Positions 38,153 through 46,435 of a DNA stretch of 64,000 bases are shown piece by piece (position 1 is the stretch's first letter; each line of letters begins with the position of its first letter). A program made the position numbers and the translations under genes. Under the pieces are notes generated by a model. The model did not search any database. It saw only the letters and a program-made list of their open reading frames with translations, and had not been told where the DNA came from. The DNA is from Actinoallomurus vinaceus (GTDB lineage Bacteria; Actinomycetota; Actinomycetes; Streptosporangiales; Streptosporangiaceae): assembly GCF_039542055.1 (NCBI RefSeq), contig NZ_BAABHK010000002.1, positions 806,001 to 870,000 on the forward strand. Direction: 5' to 3'.

Positions 38153-38662
38153 CTAGCCGACCTGCAGGTCCACGCAGGAGTAGAAGGCGTTCGCGGTGTC
38201 GGCGATGTTCCAGATCGCCAGCAGCTTCTGGCGGCCGGACACGTTGCCGAGGTTGACGGTGTGCGACACCGTGGCCGGCGGCTGGGTGTCGTTGCCGCTG
38301 AACACGCCGACGCGCGTGTTTCCGATGTAGTACTGCCAGTCGGTGGTGCGGTGGCGCGCGGTGAAGGTCCAGGTGAAGGTGACCGTCCGGCCCACCTGCG
38401 TGGCGTGCCAGCCCTTGCTGTCGTCGTCGAGCTCGGCGAACCGAGCGTTACCGCCGCTGCAGCTGCGCAGTCCCTTGGGACCTTCGACGCTCTGCGGCTC
38501 GTACTTGATGTCGCCGCACTGGACGATGCCCTGTGCGCACTGGGCCTGGCGGCTGGGCGGGGAGTTGATGTAGCCGTGCGCGCTGGCCGTGCCGGCCAGG
38601 GCCACGACGAGGGCGGGGGTGAGGGCGACGCCGGTGGCAGCGGCGACGAGCCTGGTGTTCAT
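38153..38662 (-). CDS. AA10 lytic polysaccharide monooxygenase
   Basis: 169 residues from ATG 38662. The signal peptide ends at TASA, placing His29 (HGYINSPPSRQAQC) as the first residue of the mature protein, as the copper histidine brace requires; the second copper ligand is His104 in TFTARHRTTDW. The conserved cysteines and the LAIWNIADTANAFYSCVDLQ end are present. AA10 enzymes cleave crystalline chitin or cellulose oxidatively outside the cell. No carbohydrate-binding module is attached; at 141 mature residues it is a minimal single-domain form. Substrate preference is not readable with confidence. Confidence 0.92.
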   Translation of the reverse strand: MNTRLVAAATGVALTPALVVALAGTASAHGYINSPPSRQAQCAQGIVQCGDIKYEPQSVEGPKGLRSCSGGNARFAELDDDSKGWHATQVGRTVTFTWTFTARHRTTDWQYYIGNTRVGVFSGNDTQPPATVSHTVNLGNVSGRQKLLAIWNIADTANAFYSCVDLQVG

Positions 38663-38788
38663 GTGTGAGCTCCGAATCACGTGGGGATCGGCCGCTCGAG
38701 CGGCCATTGCGGGGACGTTCGTTGCTCAGGGCTTGCCGGGCGGGGCGCGAGCCGCCATGACGGTCTCCGGATCACAGCCGAGTCATCT

Positions 38789-38807
38789 AATAGTAAAGTT
38801 TACTATT
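38789..38807. promoter_or_regulatory. AT-rich perfect palindrome between AA10 and TrmB/LuxR-like genes
   Basis: AATAGTAAAGTTTACTATT: 9-bp perfect arms around a single G, an isolated AT-rich island in the 341-bp divergent gap (38663-39003), 127 bp from the AA10 start and 197 bp from the regulator start. Looks like an operator or promoter core. It is not the GC-rich DasR consensus. Nothing else recognisable lies in the gap. Confidence 0.6.
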
Positions 38808-39003
38808 TGCAGGGATTTTTACTCCTTGACGACCCGCTGTCAATAGCGGAATCAGGACGGGCGCCGTGTCCCCGGCTCGGCGGCCGTCCCTCCCCATCGG
38901 GCGCGGGCGGGAAGAGGCGGTTCGGCAATCTGGAAGACGCGCCGGGGACGGCCCGCGCGCATGCTGGGAGACAAAGAATGTGCCTGGGCCGGAAGGGGAC
39001 GCC

Positions 39004-40002
39004 GTGGACATCTCCACCATCGGAGTCTCGGCCGACGCGTTGGCGGTGTACCGCTGCACGCTCAAGCGGCCGGGGTGCGGATCGGACGTGATAAGGCGTC
39101 GGCTCGGGCTGGATCAGAAAACGCTGGAAAGCGCCATCGAAACACTCGGCCGACTGGCACTGCTCGAGGTCCGGGACGGGCACCGGCTCTCGGCCACGGA
39201 TCCCCGCGCCGGCCTGGAGCGGCTCATCGAGCAACGCGTGGAAAAGCTCAACATGGAGATCCGTCAGGTGCTGGCGGCCCGGGACGTGATCGCCCTCCTC
39301 GAGGAGGACCAGCGCCATGGGGAGAGCCTGGAGAGCGCCCAGCTCGACATCGAACGCGTCTCCGGGCTGCTGCAGGTGCGCCGCCGCATCGACGACCTGG
39401 CGTTCTTCTCCCACAAGGAGACACTGTGCCTGCACCCCGGCAGGCCCCTGTCGGCGAGCGCCATTCAGGTCGGTCGCGTGCTGGACGGCCGCTCCCTGCG
39501 CCGGGGCACCATGATCAAGTCGATCTACCATCCTGAGGCGCTGGGCGACGCTCTGATGGTCGACTACCTGTGCGACATCCGCAGGCTGGGCGGCCAGGTG
39601 CGCATCACCGAAGCCCAGATGGACCGGATGATCGTCTTCGACCGGGACGTGGCGGTCGTGCCGGTCAACCCCAGGGACAGCGCGCAGGGCGCATTGCTGG
39701 TCCGGGAGGAGGGGCTGGTCTCCCAGCTCGTCACCTACTTCGACGGCCTCTGGGAGGACGCCGCCGACTTCGAGGAGTTCATCAAACCGTCTGCCGCCGA
39801 GGCGCCGTGCTCGGCGTTGTCGCCATTCGAACGCCGGGTCCTGGACGCCCTCGCCATGTTCGACAAGGACGAGATCGCAGCCCGTGAGCTCGGTGTCTCA
39901 CTGCGGACCTACCGTCGCTACGTCGCCGAGCTGATGGCGAGGCTCGGGGCGGTCAACCGTTTCCAAGCGGCGCTGCGCGCGAAGGAAGAGGGGTGGATCT
40001 GA
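39004..40002 (+). CDS. TrmB/LuxR-like helix-turn-helix regulator
   Basis: 332 residues from GTG 39004, eight bases after GGAAGGGGA; longer in-frame starts lack ribosome sites. An N-terminal winged-helix of TrmB type (about 1-65: VYRCTLKRPGCGSDVIRRRL), a coiled-coil-like helix (about 70-110), a middle effector-like region and a C-terminal LuxR-like helix-turn-helix (LSPFERRVLDALAMFDKDEI, VSLRTYRRYVAELMARLGAV) ending AALRAKEEGWI. This two-HTH type is common near small actinomycete clusters. Its 3' end overlaps the convergent hydrolase gene by 50 bp. Targets unknown; the divergent AA10 gene is possible. Confidence 0.75.
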   Translation: MDISTIGVSADALAVYRCTLKRPGCGSDVIRRRLGLDQKTLESAIETLGRLALLEVRDGHRLSATDPRAGLERLIEQRVEKLNMEIRQVLAARDVIALLEEDQRHGESLESAQLDIERVSGLLQVRRRIDDLAFFSHKETLCLHPGRPLSASAIQVGRVLDGRSLRRGTMIKSIYHPEALGDALMVDYLCDIRRLGGQVRITEAQMDRMIVFDRDVAVVPVNPRDSAQGALLVREEGLVSQLVTYFDGLWEDAADFEEFIKPSAAEAPCSALSPFERRVLDALAMFDKDEIAARELGVSLRTYRRYVAELMARLGAVNRFQAALRAKEEGWI

Positions 40003-40723
40003 GAAGAGCGTGCTTCACCGGTACCTCATCCAGCAGCCTGACCAGTTCCTCCGGCGCCGAGAGCATCGGCCACAGCCCGGTCGCGAGGTAGCCGAACGTC
40101 CACCCGGGCACCGACCGCATACCCTCCACATCATCGGCCAGCCTGCCGCCGAAGTGCTCCATCGAGCAGACCACGTAGACCGCCGGCCGCGATTCCAGGG
40201 GACTGGTCAGCCTCACCGGTTCGGTGAGCGAGCGTCCGGGATGGTCGGTCATCCGGCTTGCGAGCCACTCCGCCTGCTCCGCCGTCAGCCCCTGACCGTC
40301 ACCGATCACCGTGGCGTCCGGCGCGGGCCAGCGCCCGTGGTTCTCGGCGATGGTGCGCAGCTCGTCCGGGTAGAGCGACCCGAAGGCCTGCAGCACGCTC
40401 CTGCCATGATGCGGCAGGAAGCCTTCCACGTAGACGGTGTGGGCGACCAGTTCGGGGGCCCGATCGGCGACGATTCCCGCGATGACCCCCGAGGTTCCGT
40501 GAGCGACCAGGACGACGTCCCGTAGCGCGTTGTCCAGCAGTACGGACAGCACGTCCTCGACGTGGGTGTTCAGCCCGATGCCGGAGACGTCGGCGTCGCG
40601 TCCGCCCAGGCCCGACAGCGTCATCGGATAGACCGCGTGGCCCTGCCCGCGCAGCCCCGCGACGACCGGTTGCCAGATCCACCCCCCGGACCACGCTCCG
40701 GGGATCAGAACATAGGTCTTCAC
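39953..40723 (-). CDS. Alpha/beta hydrolase homologue lacking catalytic Ser and His
   Basis: 256 residues from GTG 40723 (an upstream GTG at 40777 is possible). The fold is that of EstC-like hydrolases: TYVLIPGAWSGGWIWQPVV, SGLGGR, a nucleophile-elbow segment and a final P-x-M-x-S-x-P-E-E-L helix. The elbow reads LVAHGTSG, so Gly76 stands where the family has Ser (LVGHSYGG in the homologue at 17.0 kb). The His loop reads TGLWPMLS with Leu217 where GH is expected, and the acidic loop has HHG for DxG. Probably not a hydrolase; may be a binding or sensory protein for the adjacent regulator. Confidence 0.72.
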   Translation of the reverse strand: MKTYVLIPGAWSGGWIWQPVVAGLRGQGHAVYPMTLSGLGGRDADVSGIGLNTHVEDVLSVLLDNALRDVVLVAHGTSGVIAGIVADRAPELVAHTVYVEGFLPHHGRSVLQAFGSLYPDELRTIAENHGRWPAPDATVIGDGQGLTAEQAEWLASRMTDHPGRSLTEPVRLTSPLESRPAVYVVCSMEHFGGRLADDVEGMRSVPGWTFGYLATGLWPMLSAPEELVRLLDEVPVKHALLRSTPLPSRAAPLGNG

Positions 40724-41062
40724 GGCACCCGGCGGAACGCGCGGGCGGAATTCTCCATCAATCCCACGTGGTTCCACCGGAGGCGAATCCCTCGTCGCTC
40801 ATTTCCTTTCCCCTTCCCTCGATGTTCCGATGTTCTCATTCTCAGCTTTCGCACGGACGTCGGCCAAGAGCGAGAGAAGGCAGCAAGCTGTTGGTGCTGG
40901 CATATTCCTGCCATAGCGATGAATACGCCCCGCGCCGATGCAGCGTTCCGCGCATTTCGCCGACGCCTTCTGGTTGTCCCGGCTCCGGCTGATCGTCGGC
41001 GGGCGGGTCGCGCGGCGTGGAGGTGCGGTCGGTCCTGGCGTTCACCGGGCCCGATCTGTGAC
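40724..41062. other. 339-bp gap without recognisable gene
   Basis: Lies between two minus-strand hydrolase genes. Short frames exist on both strands, but none has a ribosome site together with a recognisable domain. It must contain the promoter for the degenerate hydrolase. I see no hairpin or repeat of note. Confidence 0.4.
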
Positions 41063-41935
41063 TCATGAGCCGCCGGTGTGCGACAGCAGGGCGGCGACCA
41101 GGGTGTCCCACGTGTCGGGCGGCGGCATCTGGTGCCCGACGTCCCGCAGCGGAAGCAGCTCCGCCGCGGAGATCTCATCCGCCAGCGCGACGGCGTGCTC
41201 GAACGGCAGCAGCGGATCATCGGTCCCGTGGACGACCAGCGTGGGCAGGGAGATGTCGCCGACCCGCGACGCGTAGGCGGCGCCGGGCTCGATGTGGCGG
41301 TGGTTGGTCATGCAGGCGGCGATGTCGCCCGTACGGTCGAGGACTCTGGCGAGGAGCCGCCGGAGATACGCCTCCTCCAGACGGCGGGCGCCGGCCAGCG
41401 CCGACTGTTCCTCCACGATCCAGTCGATCACCGCGGCCCGGTCCTCCCAGTCCGGCTCCTTCCGTGCCGCGAAGAGTCGCTCCATCAGGTCGTCCGACGG
41501 CGGCGGCAGGCCGTCGCGGAACGGGGCGTTCGGGCGGATCCCCGGGCTGGTGGACAGCAGGGTCAGCGACAGCAGTCGGCCGGCGTGCGCGAGGGCGAGC
41601 CGCTGCGCGATCCCGCCGCCCAGCGATGCGCCGACGACGTGGGCCGTGGACAGGCCGAGCGCGTCCAGGAGGCCCAGCGCGTCGTCCACGAGATCGTCGA
41701 AGTCGTACTTCGGCGCGCCCGGCGCGTAGCTCGCCGAGCGCCCGGTGTCCCGGTAGTCGTACCGGATCACGAACCGGCCGCCCTCGGCCAGGACCCCGCA
41801 GAGGCGCGTGTCCCACCAGTCCATCGAGTGGGCCGCTCCGGCGATCAGCAGCACCGCCGGAGCGCCTTGGTCCCCGAAGGTCTGCAGGCACTGGTCGGCG
41901 CCGTTGACGTGCGTCAGCCGTTCTCGCGATCCCAT
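41063..41935 (-). CDS. Alpha/beta hydrolase
   Basis: 290 residues from the ATG at 41935. Nucleophile Ser104 in VGASLGGG, acidic residue in VVHGTDDPLLPF and catalytic His in LPLRDVGHQMPPP; the RYDYRDTGRSASYAPGAP segment is typical of the group that includes aclacinomycin methylesterase RdmC-like and other small-ester hydrolases. Intact triad. Substrate unknown. Monocistronic, divergent from a DGPF-domain gene 116 bp away. Confidence 0.83.
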   Translation of the reverse strand: MGSRERLTHVNGADQCLQTFGDQGAPAVLLIAGAAHSMDWWDTRLCGVLAEGGRFVIRYDYRDTGRSASYAPGAPKYDFDDLVDDALGLLDALGLSTAHVVGASLGGGIAQRLALAHAGRLLSLTLLSTSPGIRPNAPFRDGLPPPSDDLMERLFAARKEPDWEDRAAVIDWIVEEQSALAGARRLEEAYLRRLLARVLDRTGDIAACMTNHRHIEPGAAYASRVGDISLPTLVVHGTDDPLLPFEHAVALADEISAAELLPLRDVGHQMPPPDTWDTLVAALLSHTGGS

Positions 41936-42051
41936 CCGCCCTCCCACCGTCATGGCAGTTCGCCGTCGAACACTCGCTGAGAGTGTGTCGAAACCGTGGC
42001 GGCTGTTTCGACATTCTGACGACGGCGACGTCCCGATCCGTGGAGGCAGCG

Positions 42052-42417
42052 ATGAAGTACCTGATCATGATCCACCACAACAAGGAGGCTCTGGAGACCT
42101 GGGGAGCGATGTCGGAGGACCAGCGCGCCGAAGGCATGCGGGCGTACGCCGCCTTCCACGAGGACCTGGTGAAGTCGGGCGAACTGGTCGCGAACGAGGC
42201 GCTGGCCGACCCCTCCCAGGGCGTCCGGGTCACCGTTCAGGACGGGAGGACGACGACCGCCGACGGCCCCTTCGCCGAGGCCAAGGAGCACCTGGCCGGC
42301 ATCTACCTCGTCGACGTCAAGGGGCGGGAGCGGGCGGTGGAGCTGGCCGCTCGGATCCCCGAGGCGTCACTCGGTCTCGTCGAGGTACGGCCCGTCAACT
42401 CGCTCGACGGGACGTAG
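42052..42417 (+). CDS. YCII/DGPF-domain protein
   Basis: 121 residues from ATG 42052. MKYLIMIHHNKEALETW opens the YCII-related fold and TADGPFAEAKEHLAGIYLVD contains the DGPF signature. Such proteins are encoded beside ECF sigma factors of the group with a C-terminal TPR/DUF6596 extension, as here (convergent, 16 bp apart). Their function, possibly a dimeric enzyme or a partner of the sigma factor, is unknown. Confidence 0.87.
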   Translation: MKYLIMIHHNKEALETWGAMSEDQRAEGMRAYAAFHEDLVKSGELVANEALADPSQGVRVTVQDGRTTTADGPFAEAKEHLAGIYLVDVKGRERAVELAARIPEASLGLVEVRPVNSLDGT

Positions 42418-42433
42418 CAGGAGGACCCACCGG

Positions 42434-43657
42434 TCATCCGCTGGTCTCGGGGAGCCTCGCGGCCCTGGAGATGAGGTAGCGCCGCTCGGCGACGTTGAGG
42501 GTGCGGCACGCGGCCTGCCCGTAGTGTTCGCGGGCGGCCTGGGTCTCCCCCGACTCGTCGAGCAGATGCGCCCGTACGGCCAGCGCCCGGTGGTGCGAGG
42601 CCAGGGTGGCGTCGGTCATGGCGGCCTCCAGCGCTGCCAGCCCGGCCCGCGGTCCGTACACCATGGCGAAGGCGACGATGCGGTTCAGGGTCACCATCGG
42701 ACCGGAGGCGACCATCTGGAGAAGATCGTAGAGGCCCAGGATCTGCGGCCAGTCGGTCTCCTCGGCGCTCGCCGCCTCGTCGTGCACGGCCGCGATCGCC
42801 GCCTGAAGCTGGAACGGGCCGAGCGGCCCGTCGGCGAGCGTCTCGCTGATCAGGCCGATGCCCTCGGCGATGGTGCGGGAGTCCCATCGGCTACGGTCCT
42901 GTTCGGCCAGCGGGATCAGCTCGCCGTCCGGCCCGGTCCGGGCGGGGCGGCGGGCGTCGGTGAGCAGCATCAGCGCGAGCAACCCTGCGGCCTCCCCGTC
43001 CTCGGGCAGCCGCTCCCGCAGCTGTCTGGTCAACCGGATCGCCTCCGTCGTCAGCTCCACGCGGTTCAGCGAGGCGCCCGAACTGGCGGTGTACCCCTCG
43101 TTGAAGATCAGGTAGAGCACGTCCCTGACCGCGGCCACCCGCTGTGGCCGCTCCTCCGGCGACGGCATGCGGAACTCCGCACCGGTGACCTTGATCCGCT
43201 GCTTGGCGCGGCTGATCCGCTGCCCCACGGTCGCCTCCGGGACCAGCAGCCCACGAGCGATCTCCGCAGTGGTCAGCCCACCGCAGGCGCGCAGCGTCAA
43301 GGCGACCTGCGACGGCCTGGTCAGCGCCGGATGACAGCACAGGAACATCAAGGTCAGGGAGTCGTCCACCGTGGACGCGGGCTCGGGATCCGCCGGGGTC
43401 AGCGCCGCCGCGGCACCCTCGCGTCGCCGCCTGGCCGTCTCGTTGCGCCACATCTCGGTCCACCGCCGCCAGGCGACCCGGGTCAGCCATCCCGTCGGGT
43501 TGTCGGGCACGCCTTCGGCGGGCCACTGCACGGCCGCCGCCATCAGGGCCTCTTGGACGGCGTCCTCGCACATGTCGAACCCGCCCCGGGTGCGCAACAG
43601 CGCGGCGAGCACGATCGGCGTCTGTCCCCGAAGAAGATCGTCAAGCTCGGTGGGCAT
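42434..43657 (-). CDS. ECF sigma factor with DUF6596/TPR C-terminal extension (ECF42-like)
   Basis: 407 residues. Sigma region 2 (GGFDMCEDAVQEALMAAAVQ, WLTRVAWRRWTEMWR) and region 4 (LTLRACGGLTTAEIARGLLV, TVGQRISRAKQRIK) occupy the first about 185 residues. A long helical extension with the FNEGYTASSGASLNRVELTT motif fills the rest. In ECF42 proteins this extension replaces an anti-sigma factor in controlling activity, and a DGPF gene is the conserved neighbour; both features hold here. The regulon commonly includes the DGPF gene. Confidence 0.88.
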   Translation of the reverse strand: MPTELDDLLRGQTPIVLAALLRTRGGFDMCEDAVQEALMAAAVQWPAEGVPDNPTGWLTRVAWRRWTEMWRNETARRRREGAAAALTPADPEPASTVDDSLTLMFLCCHPALTRPSQVALTLRACGGLTTAEIARGLLVPEATVGQRISRAKQRIKVTGAEFRMPSPEERPQRVAAVRDVLYLIFNEGYTASSGASLNRVELTTEAIRLTRQLRERLPEDGEAAGLLALMLLTDARRPARTGPDGELIPLAEQDRSRWDSRTIAEGIGLISETLADGPLGPFQLQAAIAAVHDEAASAEETDWPQILGLYDLLQMVASGPMVTLNRIVAFAMVYGPRAGLAALEAAMTDATLASHHRALAVRAHLLDESGETQAAREHYGQAACRTLNVAERRYLISRAARLPETSG

Positions 43658-43888
43658 ACGCTCACGACTCCTGAACGATCGGCGTCACCGACATGTCCGA
43701 CCCTAACGGCGGCCGCGTCGGCCGGATGGCCATTCGGCTTTCCGGCACACCGGAAGTAGCCGGGCTCTCATCGGCCTTTCCGATTGACAATTACGTCCGG
43801 CTAGGTGGAATGCAGCCATTCACCGAGTCGCACCCGGCATCTGACTTCCCAGGTCCGCGTCACCCTGCGGGCCACCCGGACCAGGGCG

Positions 43889-44311
43889 TCAGTCCTCGAT
43901 CCAGTCGTGCGAGGCGGCGAGCTTGATCACCCGGTCTCGGAGGAGCAGGATCTGCGCCGCGGTCAGCTCCGGGACCGCCGCGAGGAAGGCCTCGGTGAGC
44001 TCGTTCCGGAAGTCCTCCGTCGTCAGGATCTCGCACGTCCCGTCGTCGTCACGCGGACGAGGGGCACGGGTGGCCTTCGCCGGGCCCCGGCGGGAGCCGT
44101 CGGAGGCGCCCGCAACGAGGCGGACGTCGTATCCCTTCGGGCCCCGCTCGCCCTCCGCGACCTCGAACTCGACGCTCGTCCCCGGGGAGAATGCGTACTT
44201 GTCGTCCAGGAGGTCGTTCGCGTGAACGAAGACGTCCTCCCCACCGTCATCGGGGGCCACGAACCCGTATCCCCGTACCTCGTCGAACCTTACGACACGT
44301 CCTCTGACCAC
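43889..44311 (-). CDS. Cold-shock-domain protein with C-terminal extension
   Basis: 140 residues. The first about 65 are a cold-shock domain with RNA-binding motifs GYGFVAP and DVFVHANDLL. An RG/PR-rich linker follows, then a helical tail (ILTTEDFRNELTEAFLAAVP) absent from ordinary 65-70-residue Csp proteins. Longer CSD proteins of this kind are found in actinomycetes; a role as RNA chaperone is likely. It is downstream of DoxX on the same strand (95 bp). The 231 bp beyond its stop (43658-43888) hold no gene I can see. Confidence 0.88.
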   Translation of the reverse strand: MVRGRVVRFDEVRGYGFVAPDDGGEDVFVHANDLLDDKYAFSPGTSVEFEVAEGERGPKGYDVRLVAGASDGSRRGPAKATRAPRPRDDDGTCEILTTEDFRNELTEAFLAAVPELTAAQILLLRDRVIKLAASHDWIED

Positions 44312-44406
44312 CGCACGAACCCCTTGACCATGACCACCGCGAACGATTCACCGCATCCCGGGCGTTGCTCCGCCCGTACCGACGCATCATAGGCGGCCGC
44401 GGGCAC

Positions 44407-44835
44407 TCACCCGCGCTCGGTGAGGCCGTCGATGAGCAAGCCGAGGCCGAGGCCGAACAGCCAGACGTCCTTGGCCAGGACGATCCCCTGCGCGGTCGGG
44501 AACACACTGCCGTCCCGGCGCATCCCCGGCGTCCTGGCGTACAGCCCGACCAGGCCCGCGGAGAAGGCGGCCAGGGCGCCCCCGGCCACGGCCGTGGGCA
44601 CGACCGGGAGCAGCAACATGGTGCCCAGCGTCATCTCACCGGCGGACAGCAGCCGGACGAACGTCTTGGGATCGACGGCGCCCAGGAACGGATAGGCGTT
44701 CGCGGCCATACCGTGCAGCGTCTCGGCGGTCTGCTGATCCGCTCCCCGCTTGCCCAGGCCCGAGTCGAGGATGAACACGCCGGTAGCCAGCCGGCCCGGG
44801 ACGTGCCGCAGCCGTAGCCGTAGCGGAAATCGCAT
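44407..44835 (-). CDS. DoxX-like membrane protein
   Basis: 142 residues with four hydrophobic stretches (for example LSAGEMTLGTMLLLPVVPTA and LAAFSAGLVGLY). DoxX-type features are the RLATGVFILDSGLGK start and GIVLAKDVWLFGLGLGLL end. DoxX relatives are small membrane subunits linked to redox or detoxification functions, often poorly defined. It starts 29 bp after the HxlR regulator stop, so they are probably cotranscribed. Confidence 0.75.
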   Translation of the reverse strand: MRFPLRLRLRHVPGRLATGVFILDSGLGKRGADQQTAETLHGMAANAYPFLGAVDPKTFVRLLSAGEMTLGTMLLLPVVPTAVAGGALAAFSAGLVGLYARTPGMRRDGSVFPTAQGIVLAKDVWLFGLGLGLLIDGLTERG

Positions 44836-44864
44836 CGGTCCCCCTCCTATCAGCGGTCTCCTCC

Positions 44865-45308
44865 CTACGTACCCCGAACCGGCCGGGCGGCCCTCGGGCG
44901 CACGGCGCCCTCGGCGCGGGCGTCGTCGATCGCGTTGGCGCTGTCGATCTCGGCCATGTGCTCCTCGGCCCAGGACCTGACGGCGGCGAGCGCGACTTCG
45001 AGCGACAGGCCCAGGTCGGTGAGCCGGTAGTGCACGCGCGGCGGCACGGTCGGCTCCACTCTGCGGGCGACCAGGCCATCGCGGGCCAGACTCTGCAAGG
45101 TCGCGGACAGCATCTTCTGCGAAATCCCGGGCATCCGCCGCCGAAGCTCGGCGAAGCGCACCTCATCCGGGGACGCCTCCGCGAGGACCTTGACCGCCAT
45201 CGACGTCCATTTCGTACCGATGCGGTCCAGCAGCCGACGGGTCGGGCACTCGGGATCGAACAGATCGCCGCGCGCCCCCTTCGCCGTACGGGCCGGGGAG
45301 GAGGTCAC
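44865..45308 (-). CDS. HxlR-family winged-helix regulator
   Basis: 147 residues from GTG 45308. The family pattern is clear: CPTRRLLDRIGTKWTSMAVK (Cys followed by the GxKW helix), RFAELRRRMPGISQKMLSAT, LQSLARDGLVARR and VHYRLTDLG. HxlR regulators sense thiol-reactive or aromatic stress and usually control a divergent gene, here the hydrolase at 45.4 kb, as well as their own operon with doxX. Two GGTTACC boxes lie between the divergent genes. Confidence 0.9.
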   Translation of the reverse strand: MTSSPARTAKGARGDLFDPECPTRRLLDRIGTKWTSMAVKVLAEASPDEVRFAELRRRMPGISQKMLSATLQSLARDGLVARRVEPTVPPRVHYRLTDLGLSLEVALAAVRSWAEEHMAEIDSANAIDDARAEGAVRPRAARPVRGT

Positions 45309-45357
45309 CGGCAGCTCACCACCTGTCGCGAAAGTGCCTTCTTGGCCATGAAGAGCA

Positions 45358-45392
45358 GGTTACCTAATCTCTCCATGTCACCAATGGTTACC
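45358..45392. promoter_or_regulatory. GGTTACC direct repeat in the HxlR/hydrolase divergent promoter
   Basis: GGTTACC occurs at 45358-45364 and again at 45386-45392, starts 28 bp apart, in the 101-bp gap between the HxlR and hydrolase genes. A candidate HxlR operator. Confidence 0.45.
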
Positions 45393-45409
45393 GGCTCTCC
45401 GGAGGCTTC

Positions 45410-46297
45410 ATGCATGCAGCAGCCCCTGTCCCGTCCTTCCGCGACTCCGCCGCCGAGATCTCCCTGCACCGGGTCGCGGCCAATGGCATCGACATCAACG
45501 TGGCGATCGCCGGAGACGGGCCCGCCGTCCTCCTGCTGCACGGATTCCCGCACACCTGGCGGCTGTGGACCGAGCTCATCCCCGGCCTCGCCCTTCATCA
45601 CCGCGTCATCGCCCCCGACCTCCGGGGATTCGGAGCCAGCACGAGAGCGGCCGACGGCTACGACGCCGGGACCCTCGCCACCGACGCCGAAGAGTTCCTC
45701 ACCGCCCTCGGCGAACCCTCGGCGGCGGTCGTCGGCATCGACGCGGGCACCCCTCCGGCGTTCCTGTTCGCCATGCGGCGACCCGACCGCGTCCGACGGC
45801 TCGTCCTGATGGAGTCGTTGCTGGGCCGGCTGCCCGGCGCCGAGGGCTTCCTCGCCGACGGTCCTCCGTGGTGGTTCGGCTTCCACTCGGTCCCGGATCT
45901 CGCCGAGACGGTCCTGGCCGGACACGAGGCGGAGTACATCGACTGGTTCCTCACCGCCGGCACGCGGGGCCGCGGCCTGGTGCCGGAGGTCCGCGACGCC
46001 TTCGTCGGCGCCTACACCGGGCGCGACGCCCTGCGCTGCGCCTTCTCCTACTACCGGGCGTTGCCCGCAAGCGCGCGGCAGATCCAGGACGCCGTCGAGA
46101 CCGGGCGGCTCACCGTGCCCACGATGGCGATCGGCGCGCACCCCGTGGGGCGCGCCCTCGAACGGCAGCTGCGTCCCATCACCGACGACCTCACCGGCCA
46201 TCTCATCGACGACTGCGGCCACATCATCCCGCTGGACCGCCCCGACGCCCTGCTCCCCCTGCTGACGTCCTTCCTCGCCGCCGACCGCCGCGCGTGA
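45410..46297 (+). CDS. Epoxide-hydrolase/haloalkane-dehalogenase-like alpha/beta hydrolase
   Basis: 295 residues. HGFPHTWRLW at 44-53 is the oxyanion region of epoxide hydrolases. The nucleophile elbow reads VGIDAGTPPA with Asp111 as nucleophile, instead of Ser. DDCGHIIPLDRP carries the catalytic His. An Asp nucleophile points to epoxide or halide chemistry rather than ester hydrolysis. The cap tyrosines that activate an epoxide are not obvious. Divergent from an HxlR regulator, so probably induced by a reactive compound. The start follows CCGGAGGC. Confidence 0.82.
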   Translation: MHAAAPVPSFRDSAAEISLHRVAANGIDINVAIAGDGPAVLLLHGFPHTWRLWTELIPGLALHHRVIAPDLRGFGASTRAADGYDAGTLATDAEEFLTALGEPSAAVVGIDAGTPPAFLFAMRRPDRVRRLVLMESLLGRLPGAEGFLADGPPWWFGFHSVPDLAETVLAGHEAEYIDWFLTAGTRGRGLVPEVRDAFVGAYTGRDALRCAFSYYRALPASARQIQDAVETGRLTVPTMAIGAHPVGRALERQLRPITDDLTGHLIDDCGHIIPLDRPDALLPLLTSFLAADRRA

Positions 46298-46435
46298 TCG
46301 CTCAGCCCGGTACCCCTGGCTCCGGGCGCTACCCGGGACCTGGGCCGGGTGAGGCGGCCGCTCTCGAACAGACATCCGTTCTTTAGCCTCGACAGCCACA
46401 CCTTCCCCGAGGTCGGAGGCCCGAAACGGGCTTAT

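Noticed and set aside
40778..41062. Possible short precursor peptide gene next to the two-HTH regulator
   Set aside because: Short frames exist on both strands, but no ribosome site with a leader/core pattern could be supported.
43658..43888. Possible terminator or small RNA after the cold-shock gene
   Set aside because: Only a 6-bp repeat with a long loop (near 43853-43883) was found, too weak to call.
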